This document shows positions 6,767-15,681 of a DNA stretch of 64,000 bases, in pieces (the stretch's first letter is position 1; each line of letters starts with the position of its first letter). The translations under genes and the position numbers were made by a program. Under the pieces are notes generated by a model. The model did not search any database, was not told the DNA's origin, and saw nothing but the letters and a program-made list of their open reading frames with translations. The DNA is from Alkalicaulis satelles (GTDB taxonomy: Bacteria; Pseudomonadota; Alphaproteobacteria; Caulobacterales; Maricaulaceae), in assembly GCF_008630495.1 (NCBI RefSeq), contig NZ_VWOJ01000001.1, forward strand, positions 186,001 to 250,000, read 5' to 3'.

Positions 6767-7258
6767 ATGACCGCATTTTTGAAGAAAACCGCTCTGATGC
6801 TGGCTGCTGGCGCAACGGCGCTCGCCGCTGCGGCGGGCGCGGCCTCCGCCAACCCGGCCCAGGCCTGCTGGCTTGAAGTGGGCAGTGGACGCTCGCATGG
6901 CGTCCTGCAGGCCTATGCCGCACCGCGCCTTGCAGGCTCGTTCGAGCTGCGCGTGCGTCAGGATGGCGGCAATGGCGAGCTTGTGGCCGAGCAGTCTGGC
7001 ACGTTCTCGCCGTATAATTTCTGGCCCACCAATCTCTCGCGCGTGGTCGTGGGCGCCAACGCCCTGCGCCCCCACCAGCCGGATTTCTGGACCAATGCGT
7101 GGGCGGCCCGTCCGGGCACCACGATCATCGCCAGCTCAAACGACCGGCGCGCCGCGCCCGGCGCCCTGCCGGTCCAGGCTTACGGCTTCCGTGCGGACCT
7201 GCGGGTCTATGACACGTCAGGCCGCCTGATCTGCAGCCAGCGCGAATACTGGCGCTAG
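6767..7258 (+). CDS. CsgH-like curli assembly inhibitor/chaperone
   Basis: 163 residues with a signal peptide ending near ASANPAQA. The mature part begins with a cysteine (CWLEV) and ends with a second one (RLICSQREYW), which could form a disulfide across a beta-sandwich. The central segment FELRVRQDGGNGELVAEQSG resembles the CsgH core, in which an alternating strand is followed by G-x-x-x-QSGxF. CsgH proteins keep alphaproteobacterial curlin from polymerising early in the periplasm. AAAGGAG lies 7 bp upstream of the ATG. The gene is 108 bp downstream of the curlin-repeat gene, which supports the role. Confidence 0.7.
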   Translation: MTAFLKKTALMLAAGATALAAAAGAASANPAQACWLEVGSGRSHGVLQAYAAPRLAGSFELRVRQDGGNGELVAEQSGTFSPYNFWPTNLSRVVVGANALRPHQPDFWTNAWAARPGTTIIASSNDRRAAPGALPVQAYGFRADLRVYDTSGRLICSQREYWR

Positions 7259-7289
7259 GGGCGATGAAACGCTCACGACGGCCTGTGCT

Positions 7290-7319
7290 CCCATCCTGAA
7301 CGTTCAGGCTCAGGATGGG
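7290..7319. terminator. Inverted repeat between convergent genes
   Basis: CCCATCCTGA (7290-7299) pairs perfectly with TCAGGATGGG (7310-7319), with a 10-nt loop. It lies between the CsgH-like gene and the convergent LOG-family gene and includes the latter's stop codon. There is no U-run on either side, so terminator function is likely but not certain. Confidence 0.5.
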
Positions 7320-7888
7320 GCGCGGGCTCCGGCATTGGCGGCGGATGCTTCCGCCGTCATCGCCGTCAGGGTATTGAGCGCAGATTGCGGATCGTGATGA
7401 AAGCTCAGCCCTTCCAGCACCCCGGCGTCGGCGAATCCGGCCTCGCCCACATGGGCCAGCAGCGCCTCCAGCGGCGACCAGAAATCCGCGCCGACAAAAG
7501 CAGCGGGCTTGGCGTGCAGGCTGTGCTGGCGCTGCATGATCATGTCGAACACTTCCTCCAGCGTGCCCGCACCGCCAGGCAGGATCAGAAAAGCGTCCGC
7601 CTCCGACATCAGCATCGCCTTGCGTGAGGCCAGTGTGGCGGTGATGCGCAGCTCCACGCCCTCCTGGGCGCCTTCCAGCGGGATCAGGAATTCAGGGATG
7701 ACGCCCAGCACCTGCCCGCCCTCGGCCAGCGCGGCGCGCGCGGCCTCACCCATCAGGCCGTTCTCGGCGCCGCCATAGACCAGGCGCAGGCCCGCGCGCG
7801 CGATCAGACGCCCCGTTTCGCGCGCCAGACCGGTGAAGGCGGGGTCGCGACCTGCGCCCGAACCGCAGAACAGGCAGATACTCCGCAT
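7310..7888 (-). CDS. LOG-family protein (putative nucleoside 5'-monophosphate phosphoribohydrolase)
   Basis: 192 residues from the ATG at 7888, preceded by GATGAGGCGAAA, which supplies a ribosome binding site; an in-frame ATG at 7912 lacks one. The Rossmann-like start is ICLFCGSGAG, the pair R89-K90 is in ASRKAM, and the family signature PGGAGTLEE is at residues 104-112. These residues define the TIGR00730/LOG family, formerly mis-named lysine decarboxylase, which cleaves ribose-5-phosphate from cytokinin-type or other nucleotides. The bacterial substrate here is unknown. Confidence 0.9.
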   Translation of the reverse strand: MRSICLFCGSGAGRDPAFTGLARETGRLIARAGLRLVYGGAENGLMGEAARAALAEGGQVLGVIPEFLIPLEGAQEGVELRITATLASRKAMLMSEADAFLILPGGAGTLEEVFDMIMQRQHSLHAKPAAFVGADFWSPLEALLAHVGEAGFADAGVLEGLSFHHDPQSALNTLTAMTAEASAANAGARAPS

Positions 7889-8026
7889 TTTCGCCTCATC
7901 ACGCTGCATCATGGCCTTGAGCGCGCTTTCTTTCGCGCGACGGCGCAGTTAAGCATTAGCAATGGGGGCGGACTGGCGCGAGCCTTGCTTGCCGCTCAGG
8001 TCATCCGCCCTGTCAGGAGACGGCAC

Positions 8027-9001
8027 ATGGCCGCCACGCGTACATTTGTGATCTGCATCATCCTGTTCATCGCCGCGATAGCGGCGGCGGCGGCGTTTAT
8101 CGTCATGCGCCCGGCGCCCGCCCCCGCGCCAGCTGATCCTGACACGGTCACGACGCCCGTCGAGACGTCCGCGCCTGTCTCGTCGCTGACGGCGCCCACA
8201 TTCGACATTGTGCGCGTCGACCCGCGCGGCACGGCGGTGCTGGCCGGACGCGGCGCGCCGGGATCGCGCGTGACGCTGATGTCGGGTGAGCGAGAGATCG
8301 CCACGGTGGAGATCGATGCGGCGGGCGAATGGGTGATGATCGTGGACCGCCCCCTGCCGGCGGGCTCCGTGGAGCTGTCCTTGATCATGGTGACGCCCGA
8401 TGGCCAGGAAGTGCGCTCCGACCAGGTGGTGGTGGTCTCCGTGCCTGAAAGCCGCGACCGCACCCCGCTTGTGGTGCTGGGCCGGCCCGGCGAGGCCAGC
8501 CGCGTGCTGCAAAGCCCGTTCGACGGCGTGTCCATGGGCCCGCTGAGCCTTGAAACGGTGGATTATGACGAGAGCGGCTCGGTGATTTTCTCCGGCCGGG
8601 CCGAACCCGGGACTACGGTGCGTGTCATCGCCGACGGGCAGATGGTCGGTGAAACCCGCGCCGGCGCCAATGGCCGCTGGAGCGTGCAGGCGGGCCGGGA
8701 TTTCGCGCCGGGCGTCTATGATTTGCAGATCGACCAGATCGATGAAGACGGGCGGGTGACCGCCGTGATCGCGCTGCCCTTCGAGCGCGCCAGCGCCGAG
8801 GACGCCCTGTCTGCGCGCGAGGCGGGCCGTGTGATCGTCCAGCCGGGCAACTCGCTGTGGCGCATCGCGCGCCGGCTGTATGGCGACGGCATCCAGTACA
8901 CCGTGATCTATCAGGCCAATCGTGACCAGATCCGCGATCCGGACCTGATTTATCCCGGTCAGGTGTTTGCCACGCCATCCTCCAACGGCGCGGACGGCTG
9001 A
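8027..9001 (+). CDS. LysM-domain protein with Ig-like repeats, membrane-anchored
   Basis: 324 residues. AGGAGA precedes the ATG at 8027. A single N-terminal membrane helix (FVICIILFIAAIAAAAAFIV) is followed by a proline/alanine linker (APAPAPADPD). Two bacterial Ig-like modules follow, at about residues 55-145 and 175-250, each with G.GAPGSRVTL / GRAEPGTTVRV signatures. A C-terminal LysM domain is at about 268-318 (VQPGNSLWRIARRLYGDGIQYTVIYQAN). LysM binds peptidoglycan, so the protein should sit in the periplasm attached to both inner membrane and wall. Similar proteins are widespread in alphaproteobacteria without a defined role. Confidence 0.88.
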   Translation: MAATRTFVICIILFIAAIAAAAAFIVMRPAPAPAPADPDTVTTPVETSAPVSSLTAPTFDIVRVDPRGTAVLAGRGAPGSRVTLMSGEREIATVEIDAAGEWVMIVDRPLPAGSVELSLIMVTPDGQEVRSDQVVVVSVPESRDRTPLVVLGRPGEASRVLQSPFDGVSMGPLSLETVDYDESGSVIFSGRAEPGTTVRVIADGQMVGETRAGANGRWSVQAGRDFAPGVYDLQIDQIDEDGRVTAVIALPFERASAEDALSAREAGRVIVQPGNSLWRIARRLYGDGIQYTVIYQANRDQIRDPDLIYPGQVFATPSSNGADG

Positions 9002-9043
9002 TCGCATCTGGCCGGATGGCCTGCGGCGCCCTAACTAGGTCGC

Positions 9044-10909
9044 ATGTCTCCGCCTCCTTCTCACGATCCCCTGGATGGTCCGGCCCCTGAAGGACGCCTC
9101 TCCGAGGCGCTGGCCCGGCTGTGGGCGATCATGTCCGGACCGGACATGGCGCGTTGGCGTTTCCGGATGGCGGTGGCCTTCGCCATCACTTTGCTGGCCA
9201 AGGGTTTTTCCGTGGCGGCGCCAGTGGCGTTCGGAGAGGGGATCAACATCCTCAGCCGCGGGCTCAATCTCGAAGGCGGCCCGCCGGCCGGCGCGTTCTG
9301 GGCTGCGGGCGGGCTGATCATCGCTTATGGCCTGCTGCGCTTCGCCGCCACAGGCGTGCCGCAATTGCGCGACGCGCTGTTCTCGCCGGTCTCCAACGAC
9401 GCCCAGCGCCTGACCGCCGTACAGGCCTACGCCCATGTGCAGTCGCTCTCGCTGACCTATCACCAGACCCGGCGCACGGGCGCAGTCAACAAGGTGATCG
9501 ACCGCGGCGCCAACGCCGTGGACTATCTGTTGCGATTCCTGGTGTTCAACATCCTGCCCGCCCTGGCCGAGCTGCTGCTCGCCGCCGCCGTGGCTGCGGT
9601 GCTGTATGGCTGGGAGTTCTCGGTGATCATCGTCACGGCGGTGGTCTCCTACGCTTTCATCACCTTCCAGATGACCCAGTGGCGCGTGAAGATCCGGCGC
9701 CAGATGAACGAGGCCGACACCGAGGTGAATGCCCGCTCGGTGGATGCGCTGACCAATTTCGAGACGGTCAAGGCCTTCGCCGCCGAGGTGCGCGAGGCCG
9801 GGCGCTTTGACGAGGCCAAGACCCGCTACGCCAAGGCGGCGGTCAAGTCCGAGCAGAGCCTGGCCGCCCTTAACGCCGCCCAGGCCGCGATCATGAATGG
9901 CGGGCTTCTGGCCGTCGCGCTGCTGGGCGTGTGGATGGCGCTGCAGGGGCGTCTGGAGGTGGGCGATATCGCGGCGCTGACCCTGATGCTGATGCAGGTC
10001 TATCAGCCGCTGAACATCCTGGGCTGGGCCTATCGCGAGATCAAACAGGCCAGCGTCGATCTCGAGCGCCTGTTCCAGGTGCTGCGCCTGAAGCCCGAAG
10101 TGGCCGACAAGCCTGGCGCAGCGGCGCTGGACATCACTGGCGGGGCGGTGCGCTTCAGCGGTGTGAGCTTCGCCCATGACGGCCGTGATCGCTCGGTGGA
10201 GGCGATTGATCTCGACATCCCGGCGGGCGCGTTTATCGGCTTCGCCGGCCCCTCGGGGGCGGGCAAGTCCACCCTGCTGCGCCTTTTGTTCCGTTTCTAC
10301 GATCCGTCCACCGGGCGCATCGAGATTGACGGGCAGAATATCGCCGATGTGACCCAGGCCTCGCTGCGCGGCCAGCTGGGCCTCGTCCCGCAGGACGTGG
10401 TGCTGTTCAACACCAGCTTGCGCGAGAACCTGCTCTATGGCCGCCCCGACGCGGACGAGGCGGCGTTGTGGGACGCCGTGACGCGCGCGCGGCTCAAGGC
10501 CTTCGTGGACTCGCTGCCGCTGGGGCTTGAGACCCGGGTGGGCGAGCGCGGGCTGAAGTTGTCGGGTGGGGAGAAGCAGCGCGTTGGCCTGGCCCGCGCC
10601 ATCCTGAGAGACCCGCCCATCCTGATCCTCGACGAGGCGACCTCGGCGCTTGATTCGCGCACCGAAGCCGAGGTGCAGGCCGCCATCGCCGAAGCCGTGC
10701 GCGGGCGCACCACGCTCGCCGTGGCGCACCGTCTGTCCACCATCGCGCGCGCCGACCGGCTGGTGATTCTCGATGGCGGGCGCATCGCCGAGACCGGAAC
10801 CCACGCCGAACTGCTCGCGCGCGGCGGGCTTTACGCGTCCATGTGGGCCGCCCAGATCGAGGCGGGCGAAGCGGCGCCGGCGGTCCTTGCGCCTGCGCCC
10901 TCGGTCTGA
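9044..10909 (+). CDS. ABC transporter, Atm1 family (fused membrane and ATPase domains)
   Basis: 621 residues. A six-helix exporter domain fills residues 40-340 and an ATPase domain runs from about 365 to the end. Walker A GPSGAGKST is at 402-410, the signature LSGGEKQR is near 506, and Walker B with D-loop ILDEATSALD is near 528. NFETVKAFAAE and LNAAQAAIMNGGL resemble the conserved Atm1 segments that line the glutathione-binding pocket. Atm1-type exporters move glutathione conjugates or glutathione polysulfides out of the cytoplasm and support Fe-S or metal homeostasis. It stands between a LysM protein and an RND pair, all on the plus strand. Confidence 0.88.
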   Translation: MSPPPSHDPLDGPAPEGRLSEALARLWAIMSGPDMARWRFRMAVAFAITLLAKGFSVAAPVAFGEGINILSRGLNLEGGPPAGAFWAAGGLIIAYGLLRFAATGVPQLRDALFSPVSNDAQRLTAVQAYAHVQSLSLTYHQTRRTGAVNKVIDRGANAVDYLLRFLVFNILPALAELLLAAAVAAVLYGWEFSVIIVTAVVSYAFITFQMTQWRVKIRRQMNEADTEVNARSVDALTNFETVKAFAAEVREAGRFDEAKTRYAKAAVKSEQSLAALNAAQAAIMNGGLLAVALLGVWMALQGRLEVGDIAALTLMLMQVYQPLNILGWAYREIKQASVDLERLFQVLRLKPEVADKPGAAALDITGGAVRFSGVSFAHDGRDRSVEAIDLDIPAGAFIGFAGPSGAGKSTLLRLLFRFYDPSTGRIEIDGQNIADVTQASLRGQLGLVPQDVVLFNTSLRENLLYGRPDADEAALWDAVTRARLKAFVDSLPLGLETRVGERGLKLSGGEKQRVGLARAILRDPPILILDEATSALDSRTEAEVQAAIAEAVRGRTTLAVAHRLSTIARADRLVILDGGRIAETGTHAELLARGGLYASMWAAQIEAGEAAPAVLAPAPSV

Positions 10910-10930
10910 CCGGGCGGCCAAGGGATTGGT

Positions 10931-10956
10931 CTGACAGCCTATCTGGCTTATGTCAG
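10931..10956. promoter_or_regulatory. Dyad upstream of the RND operon
   Basis: CTGACA (10931-10936) and TGTCAG (10951-10956) form an inverted repeat with 14 bp between. It lies 29 bp before the adaptor start codon, in the only space available for a promoter after the ABC transporter gene. It may be a regulator site. Confidence 0.3.
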
Positions 10957-10984
10957 TGGGGATCAGACACGAAAGACACACCTC

Positions 10985-12055
10985 TTGATCCAGCCAGCAC
11001 ACATTCTGGTTTTGGCGCTGAGCGGGTTCGCGCTGATGGTTCTGGCCGCTTGCGGCGGCGCTGCGCCGGACAGCCAGGACGCGTCCGGGGCGGGGGAGAG
11101 CTTCCGTCATCCCGCCGCCGCCGCCGAGATCACCCGGCGCGATCTGTCGCGCCAGTTTTCAGCCTCCGCCCGGGTGGAGGCCTACGCCCATTCGCGCCTG
11201 GCGGCGCGCACGGCGGGCACGGTCGCAGAGGTGCTGGCCGAAGCCGGGGATCTGGTGGAGGCGGGCGCGGTGCTGGCCCGGCTCGACATGCGCGAGCAGC
11301 GCGCAGAGCTGGCGCGCACCGAGGCGCGCCGCGCCCAGGCCCAGTCAAATTATCAGCGCAGCGCCACCCTGCATGAGCGCGGGCTTCTGGCCGCCGAGGC
11401 CTATGAGCGCGCCCGCGCCGATCGCGACGTGCTGGCGCGCGAGGCCGATCTGTGGCGCACGCGCATCGCCTTTGGCGAGATCACCGCGCCCATGGACGCC
11501 ATGATCACCGCCCGCCACATCGAGGTGGGCGAGGGGGTGCAGGCGCTCGACGGCCTGTTCGAGCTGACCCGGACCGATCTTCTGGTGGTGCGCCTGGGCG
11601 TGTCGGAGCTTGATGTGGCGTTCCTTGAGACCGGACAGGACATTCCGGTGCATCTCGATGCGCTGCCCGGCGCGCCTTTGCCCGCAACCGTGCGGCGCAT
11701 ATTCCCGCTGGCCGATCCGTCGAGCCGGCTGGTGACAGTGGAGCTGGCCTTGCCGGAAGACAGTTGGGCGCGCGGCGCGCGCCCCGGCTTTCTGGCGCGC
11801 GTGCGCCTGGCCATTGATCCGCGTCCCGATGTGCTCGCCGCACCGGCGGCGGGCATCGCGCAGGACAATGGCGCCGACTATGTCTTCGTTATCGCCGATA
11901 ACCGTCTTGAACAGCGGGTGATCGAACGCGGGGTGACGCGCGGCGACTGGACCGAAATTATATCCGGCCTGGAAGAGGGCGAAGTGGTGCTGGCCACCAA
12001 TCCGGCCGAGCTGGCCGAGGGTCAGTCGGTGCGCATTGTCGGATGGAGAGGCTGA
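10985..12055 (+). CDS. RND efflux periplasmic adaptor lipoprotein
   Basis: 356 residues from a TTG start, chosen because it gives a proper lipoprotein signal (LALSGFALMVLAAC, lipobox LAAC at about residue 23); the only nearby ATG, at 11036, would cut the signal off. Domain order is that of membrane fusion proteins: a barrel-sandwich strand (ASARVEAYAHSRLAARTAGTV), a short coiled-coil hairpin (about 95-140, EQRAELARTEARRAQAQSNY), the second lipoyl half (GEITAPMDAMITAR), then beta-barrel and membrane-proximal domains. It links the inner-membrane pump encoded next to an outer-membrane channel such as the TolC encoded 5 kb downstream. The stop codon shares one base with the pump start. Confidence 0.9.
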   Translation: MIQPAHILVLALSGFALMVLAACGGAAPDSQDASGAGESFRHPAAAAEITRRDLSRQFSASARVEAYAHSRLAARTAGTVAEVLAEAGDLVEAGAVLARLDMREQRAELARTEARRAQAQSNYQRSATLHERGLLAAEAYERARADRDVLAREADLWRTRIAFGEITAPMDAMITARHIEVGEGVQALDGLFELTRTDLLVVRLGVSELDVAFLETGQDIPVHLDALPGAPLPATVRRIFPLADPSSRLVTVELALPEDSWARGARPGFLARVRLAIDPRPDVLAAPAAGIAQDNGADYVFVIADNRLEQRVIERGVTRGDWTEIISGLEEGEVVLATNPAELAEGQSVRIVGWRG

Positions 12056-15000
12056 TGGCGGAAGGAGGCGCGCCGCGCACAGGCCTGGCCGGTCACGCCA
12101 TACGCCGGCCCGTGGGCACGTTGGCCATCGCCTCGGTGGTGTTCGTGCTGGGCCTGTTCTTCCTGAACCGTTTGCCCATCGATCTGCTGCCGCGCATCGA
12201 ATATCCGATGATCACCGTGACGGTGAATTATCCCGGCGCTGCGCCCGAGGTGATGGAGCAGCAGGTCACACGGGTGCTGGAGAGCACGCTGGCGGCGACG
12301 GAAAACCTGATCCGCATCGACAGCCGCGCCTCGGAAGGGCGCACCAATGTCAATCTGCACTTTGATTACGGGACCAATCTGGACATCGCGCTGCAGGACG
12401 CCTCGCGCTATCTGGAGCTGGCGCGCACGCGCCTGCCGCCCGATATCGATCCGCCGCGCATCTACAAGCGCGATCCCAGCCAGCGCCCGGTCTGGACAGC
12501 CGGTTTCAGCTCGCCGGTGCGCGCCCAGGTGGACGTCAATGACTGGGTGGAGCGCGCCCTCGCGCCGCAATTGCTGGCCGTCCAGGGTGTATCGGGCGTG
12601 GAGGCGGCGGGCGGGCAGCAGCGCGAAATCCAGGTTCTGGTCGATCAGGAGCGCCTGGCCTCCTACGGGCTGACGCTGGGCGATCTCAACCGCGTGCTGG
12701 CGGCGGAGAATGTGGATATCGCCGCCGGCTGGGTGACGTCGGACACGTTCGACGTGATGGCCAAGACCGACGGGCTGTTCACCTCGGCCGAAGATATCGC
12801 CAACGTGCTGGTCACCCTGCCAGGCGGCGATGGCGCACGCATTCGTCTGTCGGAGCTGGCCGAGGTGCGCGACACGTATCGCGAACAACGCCTGTTCGCC
12901 CGTATGAACGGCGCGCCGGCGGTGCAGGTGTCGATCTTCAAACTGCCCGGCGCCAATACGGTCGAGGTGATTGACGGGGTCAACACCGTGATCGCCAGCC
13001 TGGAGCGCTCGGGCTTCTTTCCCGACGACATCACCTATGAGGTGATCGGAGACCAGGCCTTCTTCATCCGCAGCTCTGTGACGGCCGTGGGCGCTGCGGC
13101 CATACTGGGCGGGGTGTTGTCCATGCTGTTCGTGCTGCTCTTCCTGGGCAGCCTGCGGCGCAGCTTTGTGATCGGGCTCTCCATCCCCATCGCGCTGATG
13201 GCCACCTTCGCCCTGATGGGCATGGGCGGACTGACGCTCAACATCGTCTCTCTGGGCGGGCTGGCGCTGGGGGTCGGGCTGTTGCTCGACAACGCCATCG
13301 TGATGCTGGAGAACATTCATCGCCACCGCAAGGAGCTGGGCAAGTCGGCTGAAGACGCCGCCCATGACGGTGCGGGCGAGGTCAGCGGCGCGATCATCGC
13401 GGGCACGCTGACCAATCTGGCCGCCGTGATTCCCTTCCTGCTGATCACCGGCCTGATGGCGCTGATCTTCCGTGAACTGATCATCACCATTTCTTTCGCC
13501 ATCATCGCCACCCTGGCCGCGGCGCTCACGGTCACGCCCATGCTGGCCATGCTGGTCAGCCGCGTGGGGTTCGAGAGCCGGTTTGACCGCTCCTTCCTGA
13601 TCCGCGGCGTGGATCGCGGCGTGATCAGGCTGCGGCGGGCCTACAAAAAGACCCTGGTGCGCCTGCTGCGCTGGCGCTTTGCGGTGGTTGCGGGCGCGCT
13701 GGCCGCTTTCGCCGGCGCGATCTGGCTGTCGGGGGAGCTGGGCAGCGAGTTCCTGCCCCAGGTCGATGACGGTCAGGTCTCGGTGGGGCTGAGCCTGCCG
13801 CCCGGCACGCCCCCGGAAGTGACCAATACCGCCGCCGGGCGCATGGAGGCGGTGCTGGCGGCTGACCCGCACGTGGTGTCCATGTTCACCCTGTCAGGCG
13901 GGCATCTGGGCGGCGGTATTGTCAATGAGCGCCCCGGCACGGCGCGGATGAGCGTCCAGCTGACCGATCTGCGCGACCGCCCGAATGTCAGCGCCGGACA
14001 GTGGGTGGCCGATATGCAGCGCCAGCTGGAAGCGCTGGATATTCCAGGCGGGCGCATATGGGTCTCGCCGCCGCGCATTGGCGGGCTGCAGTTCGGCGGA
14101 TCGGGTGATGATTTGTCGATATCGGTCACGGGCGAGGATCTGGAGGCCTCGCGGCGCTTCGCCCGCGCGCTGGCGGCGCGCTTGCAGGGCATTCCCGGGC
14201 TCGAAGGCGTGGAGGTGGGGCGCGAGGATGAAAGCCCTCTGATGCGCATCCGCATCGATCCTGAACGCGCGGCGGCATTGGGCTTGCGCACCTCGGAGAT
14301 TGGCGAGGCGGTGCGCTGGGCCGTGGACGGCGCCACCCCGACCCGCTTCATGAGCGGGGCCCTTGAATATGATGTGCGCGTGCGCCTGCCGCGCGCCGAC
14401 ACCCGCGACGCCGGGACGCTGGGCAATCTTCTGGTGTTCCGCCAGGAGGGCGGGCCGGTGGCGCTGCGTGAAGTGGCCGACATCACGCTGGGGGCCGGGC
14501 CGGCCCATATCGAGCGCGACAACCAGAACCGCGTGGTGCGCGTGAACGGTACGGCCAATACCGAGATCTCCGACCTTGGCGCCATCATGGCCGAGGTGGA
14601 GGCGCGCATTGCGCAGATGGACGTGCCTGACGGGATCGGTCTGGTGTTCGAGGGTCAGTGGCGCACTATAGAGGACACCAATCGCGAGCTGGTGACGGTG
14701 ATCTTGCTGGCGCTGTTTCTCGTCTTCGTGGTGCTCGCAGTGCAGTATGAGCGCCTGTCCAATCCGCTGGTGATCCTGTCCACAGCACCCATGGCGCTGA
14801 TCGGCGTTGTGCTGGCGCTGTATCTGACCGGCACGCCGGTTTCGGCGCCGGTGATGATCGGAGCCATCTTGCTGATCGGCATCGCTGTCAACAACGCCAT
14901 CTTGCTGGTGGAATATATTGAAAAGGGCCGGCGCGGCGGACGGCTTGGGCCGGGGCGGGCGATTGTTTCAGCGGGCGGGGCGCGCTTGCGCCCGGTGATC

Positions 15001-15225
15001 ATGACCACCGCGACCACGGTGCTGGGCATGACGCCCCTGGCCATTGGCGCCGGACCGGGCGGAGAGATCATGCAGCCCCTGGCGCTCGCCGTGGTCGGCG
15101 GACTGCTGGTTTCGATGGTGCTGACTCTGCTGGTGGCGCCGTGCCTCTACGCCATCGTCGACCGCGCTGCGCGCCGGATGGCGGGCTGGATCAGCGCCGG
15201 CGTGACGGGTCAGCCGCGCGGATAG
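12055..15225 (+). CDS. RND efflux pump, inner-membrane subunit (AcrB/MexB-type, HAE family)
   Basis: 1056 residues. The start at 12055 is coupled to the adaptor stop as TGATG and preceded by GGAGAGG; an ATG at 12043 is in frame and less well placed. There are two tandem halves, each with a first helix, a large periplasmic loop and five further helices. The N-terminus RRPVGTLAIASVVFVLG and the PGAAPEVMEQQV segment are typical. The helix 4 motif reads GLLLDNAIVMLEN: the first proton-relay aspartate is kept, but the second is Asn, a common variant in this superfamily. The substrate is not predictable. Energy comes from the proton gradient. Confidence 0.93.
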   Translation: MAEGGAPRTGLAGHAIRRPVGTLAIASVVFVLGLFFLNRLPIDLLPRIEYPMITVTVNYPGAAPEVMEQQVTRVLESTLAATENLIRIDSRASEGRTNVNLHFDYGTNLDIALQDASRYLELARTRLPPDIDPPRIYKRDPSQRPVWTAGFSSPVRAQVDVNDWVERALAPQLLAVQGVSGVEAAGGQQREIQVLVDQERLASYGLTLGDLNRVLAAENVDIAAGWVTSDTFDVMAKTDGLFTSAEDIANVLVTLPGGDGARIRLSELAEVRDTYREQRLFARMNGAPAVQVSIFKLPGANTVEVIDGVNTVIASLERSGFFPDDITYEVIGDQAFFIRSSVTAVGAAAILGGVLSMLFVLLFLGSLRRSFVIGLSIPIALMATFALMGMGGLTLNIVSLGGLALGVGLLLDNAIVMLENIHRHRKELGKSAEDAAHDGAGEVSGAIIAGTLTNLAAVIPFLLITGLMALIFRELIITISFAIIATLAAALTVTPMLAMLVSRVGFESRFDRSFLIRGVDRGVIRLRRAYKKTLVRLLRWRFAVVAGALAAFAGAIWLSGELGSEFLPQVDDGQVSVGLSLPPGTPPEVTNTAAGRMEAVLAADPHVVSMFTLSGGHLGGGIVNERPGTARMSVQLTDLRDRPNVSAGQWVADMQRQLEALDIPGGRIWVSPPRIGGLQFGGSGDDLSISVTGEDLEASRRFARALAARLQGIPGLEGVEVGREDESPLMRIRIDPERAAALGLRTSEIGEAVRWAVDGATPTRFMSGALEYDVRVRLPRADTRDAGTLGNLLVFRQEGGPVALREVADITLGAGPAHIERDNQNRVVRVNGTANTEISDLGAIMAEVEARIAQMDVPDGIGLVFEGQWRTIEDTNRELVTVILLALFLVFVVLAVQYERLSNPLVILSTAPMALIGVVLALYLTGTPVSAPVMIGAILLIGIAVNNAILLVEYIEKGRRGGRLGPGRAIVSAGGARLRPVIMTTATTVLGMTPLAIGAGPGGEIMQPLALAVVGGLLVSMVLTLLVAPCLYAIVDRAARRMAGWISAGVTGQPRG

Positions 15226-15278
15226 ACGCAGGCGGCGCATGACCGGACCAGCCTAATTGGCGATGTCTGAGAGAGAAG

Positions 15279-15354
15279 TGGCTCCCCGGGCCGGACTCGA
15301 ACCAGCGACCGATCGATTAACAGTCGATTGCTCTACCAACTGAGCTACCGGGGA
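15279..15354 (-). tRNA. tRNA-Asn (anticodon GTT)
   Basis: On the minus strand TCCCCGG pairs with CCGGGGA. The D-arm is TAGCTCAGTTGGTAGAGCA, the anticodon arm ATCGA-CTGTTAA-TCGAT gives anticodon GTT, and the T-arm contains GGTTCGAGTCC. CCA is encoded at 15281-15279. Length is 76 nt. Confidence 0.97.
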
Positions 15355-15452
15355 ACGCGCCGCCGTGTGGCGGAGGCAGGTCTTTAGCAATGCCGCGGCC
15401 CCCGTGCAAGCCGCTCGCGGCGCCGCAAGTGCAGCCCGGATCACCGGCGCAC

Positions 15453-15483
15453 AAAAAAAGTCGGGAGCCGAAGGGGCTCCCGA
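15453..15483 (-). terminator. Intrinsic terminator with no evident gene upstream
   Basis: On the minus strand TCGGGAGCC (15483-15475) pairs with GGCTCCCGA (15469-15461) around a 5-nt loop, and a run of seven T residues follows (15459-15453). The orientation only makes sense for leftward transcription, yet the nearest leftward gene upstream is tRNA-Cys, 580 bp away beyond a rightward gene. The rest of 15355-15681 holds two GTTAAC hexamers (15549-15554, 15566-15571) and no convincing open frame. Confidence 0.75.
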
Positions 15484-15600
15484 AAAGGCTTTGGGTGGAT
15501 GGTGGGGTGTCTTCGAGGGAAGACCCGTAAAGGAATACAGAATCACCGGTTAACATCCCCCTAACGTTAACGCGTCGTGTTCACGCTAACGCCAGAGAGA
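15484..15600 (-). ncRNA. Candidate small RNA ending at the 15453-15483 terminator
   Basis: A strong leftward intrinsic terminator lies in an otherwise gene-free stretch. The sequence just before it on the minus strand contains C-rich, potentially single-stranded motifs (CACCCCACCATCCACCC) of the sort used by riboregulators to pair with ribosome binding sites. No clear promoter was found, so the 5' boundary is arbitrary. The alternative is a distant terminator for tRNA-Cys. Confidence 0.3.
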
Positions 15601-15681
15601 TTGCGCGAAGCCTGACGCTGTCACACAATGGCGCCGACGATGGCGGACCCGGCGTCAGACCGGAGCATGAAGGAGGAGACG

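Noticed and set aside
15549-15571. Two GTTAAC hexamers resembling CtrA half-sites
   Set aside because: The CtrA consensus needs TTAA-N7-TTAA; here the TTAA cores are 13 bp apart, so only half-sites could be claimed.
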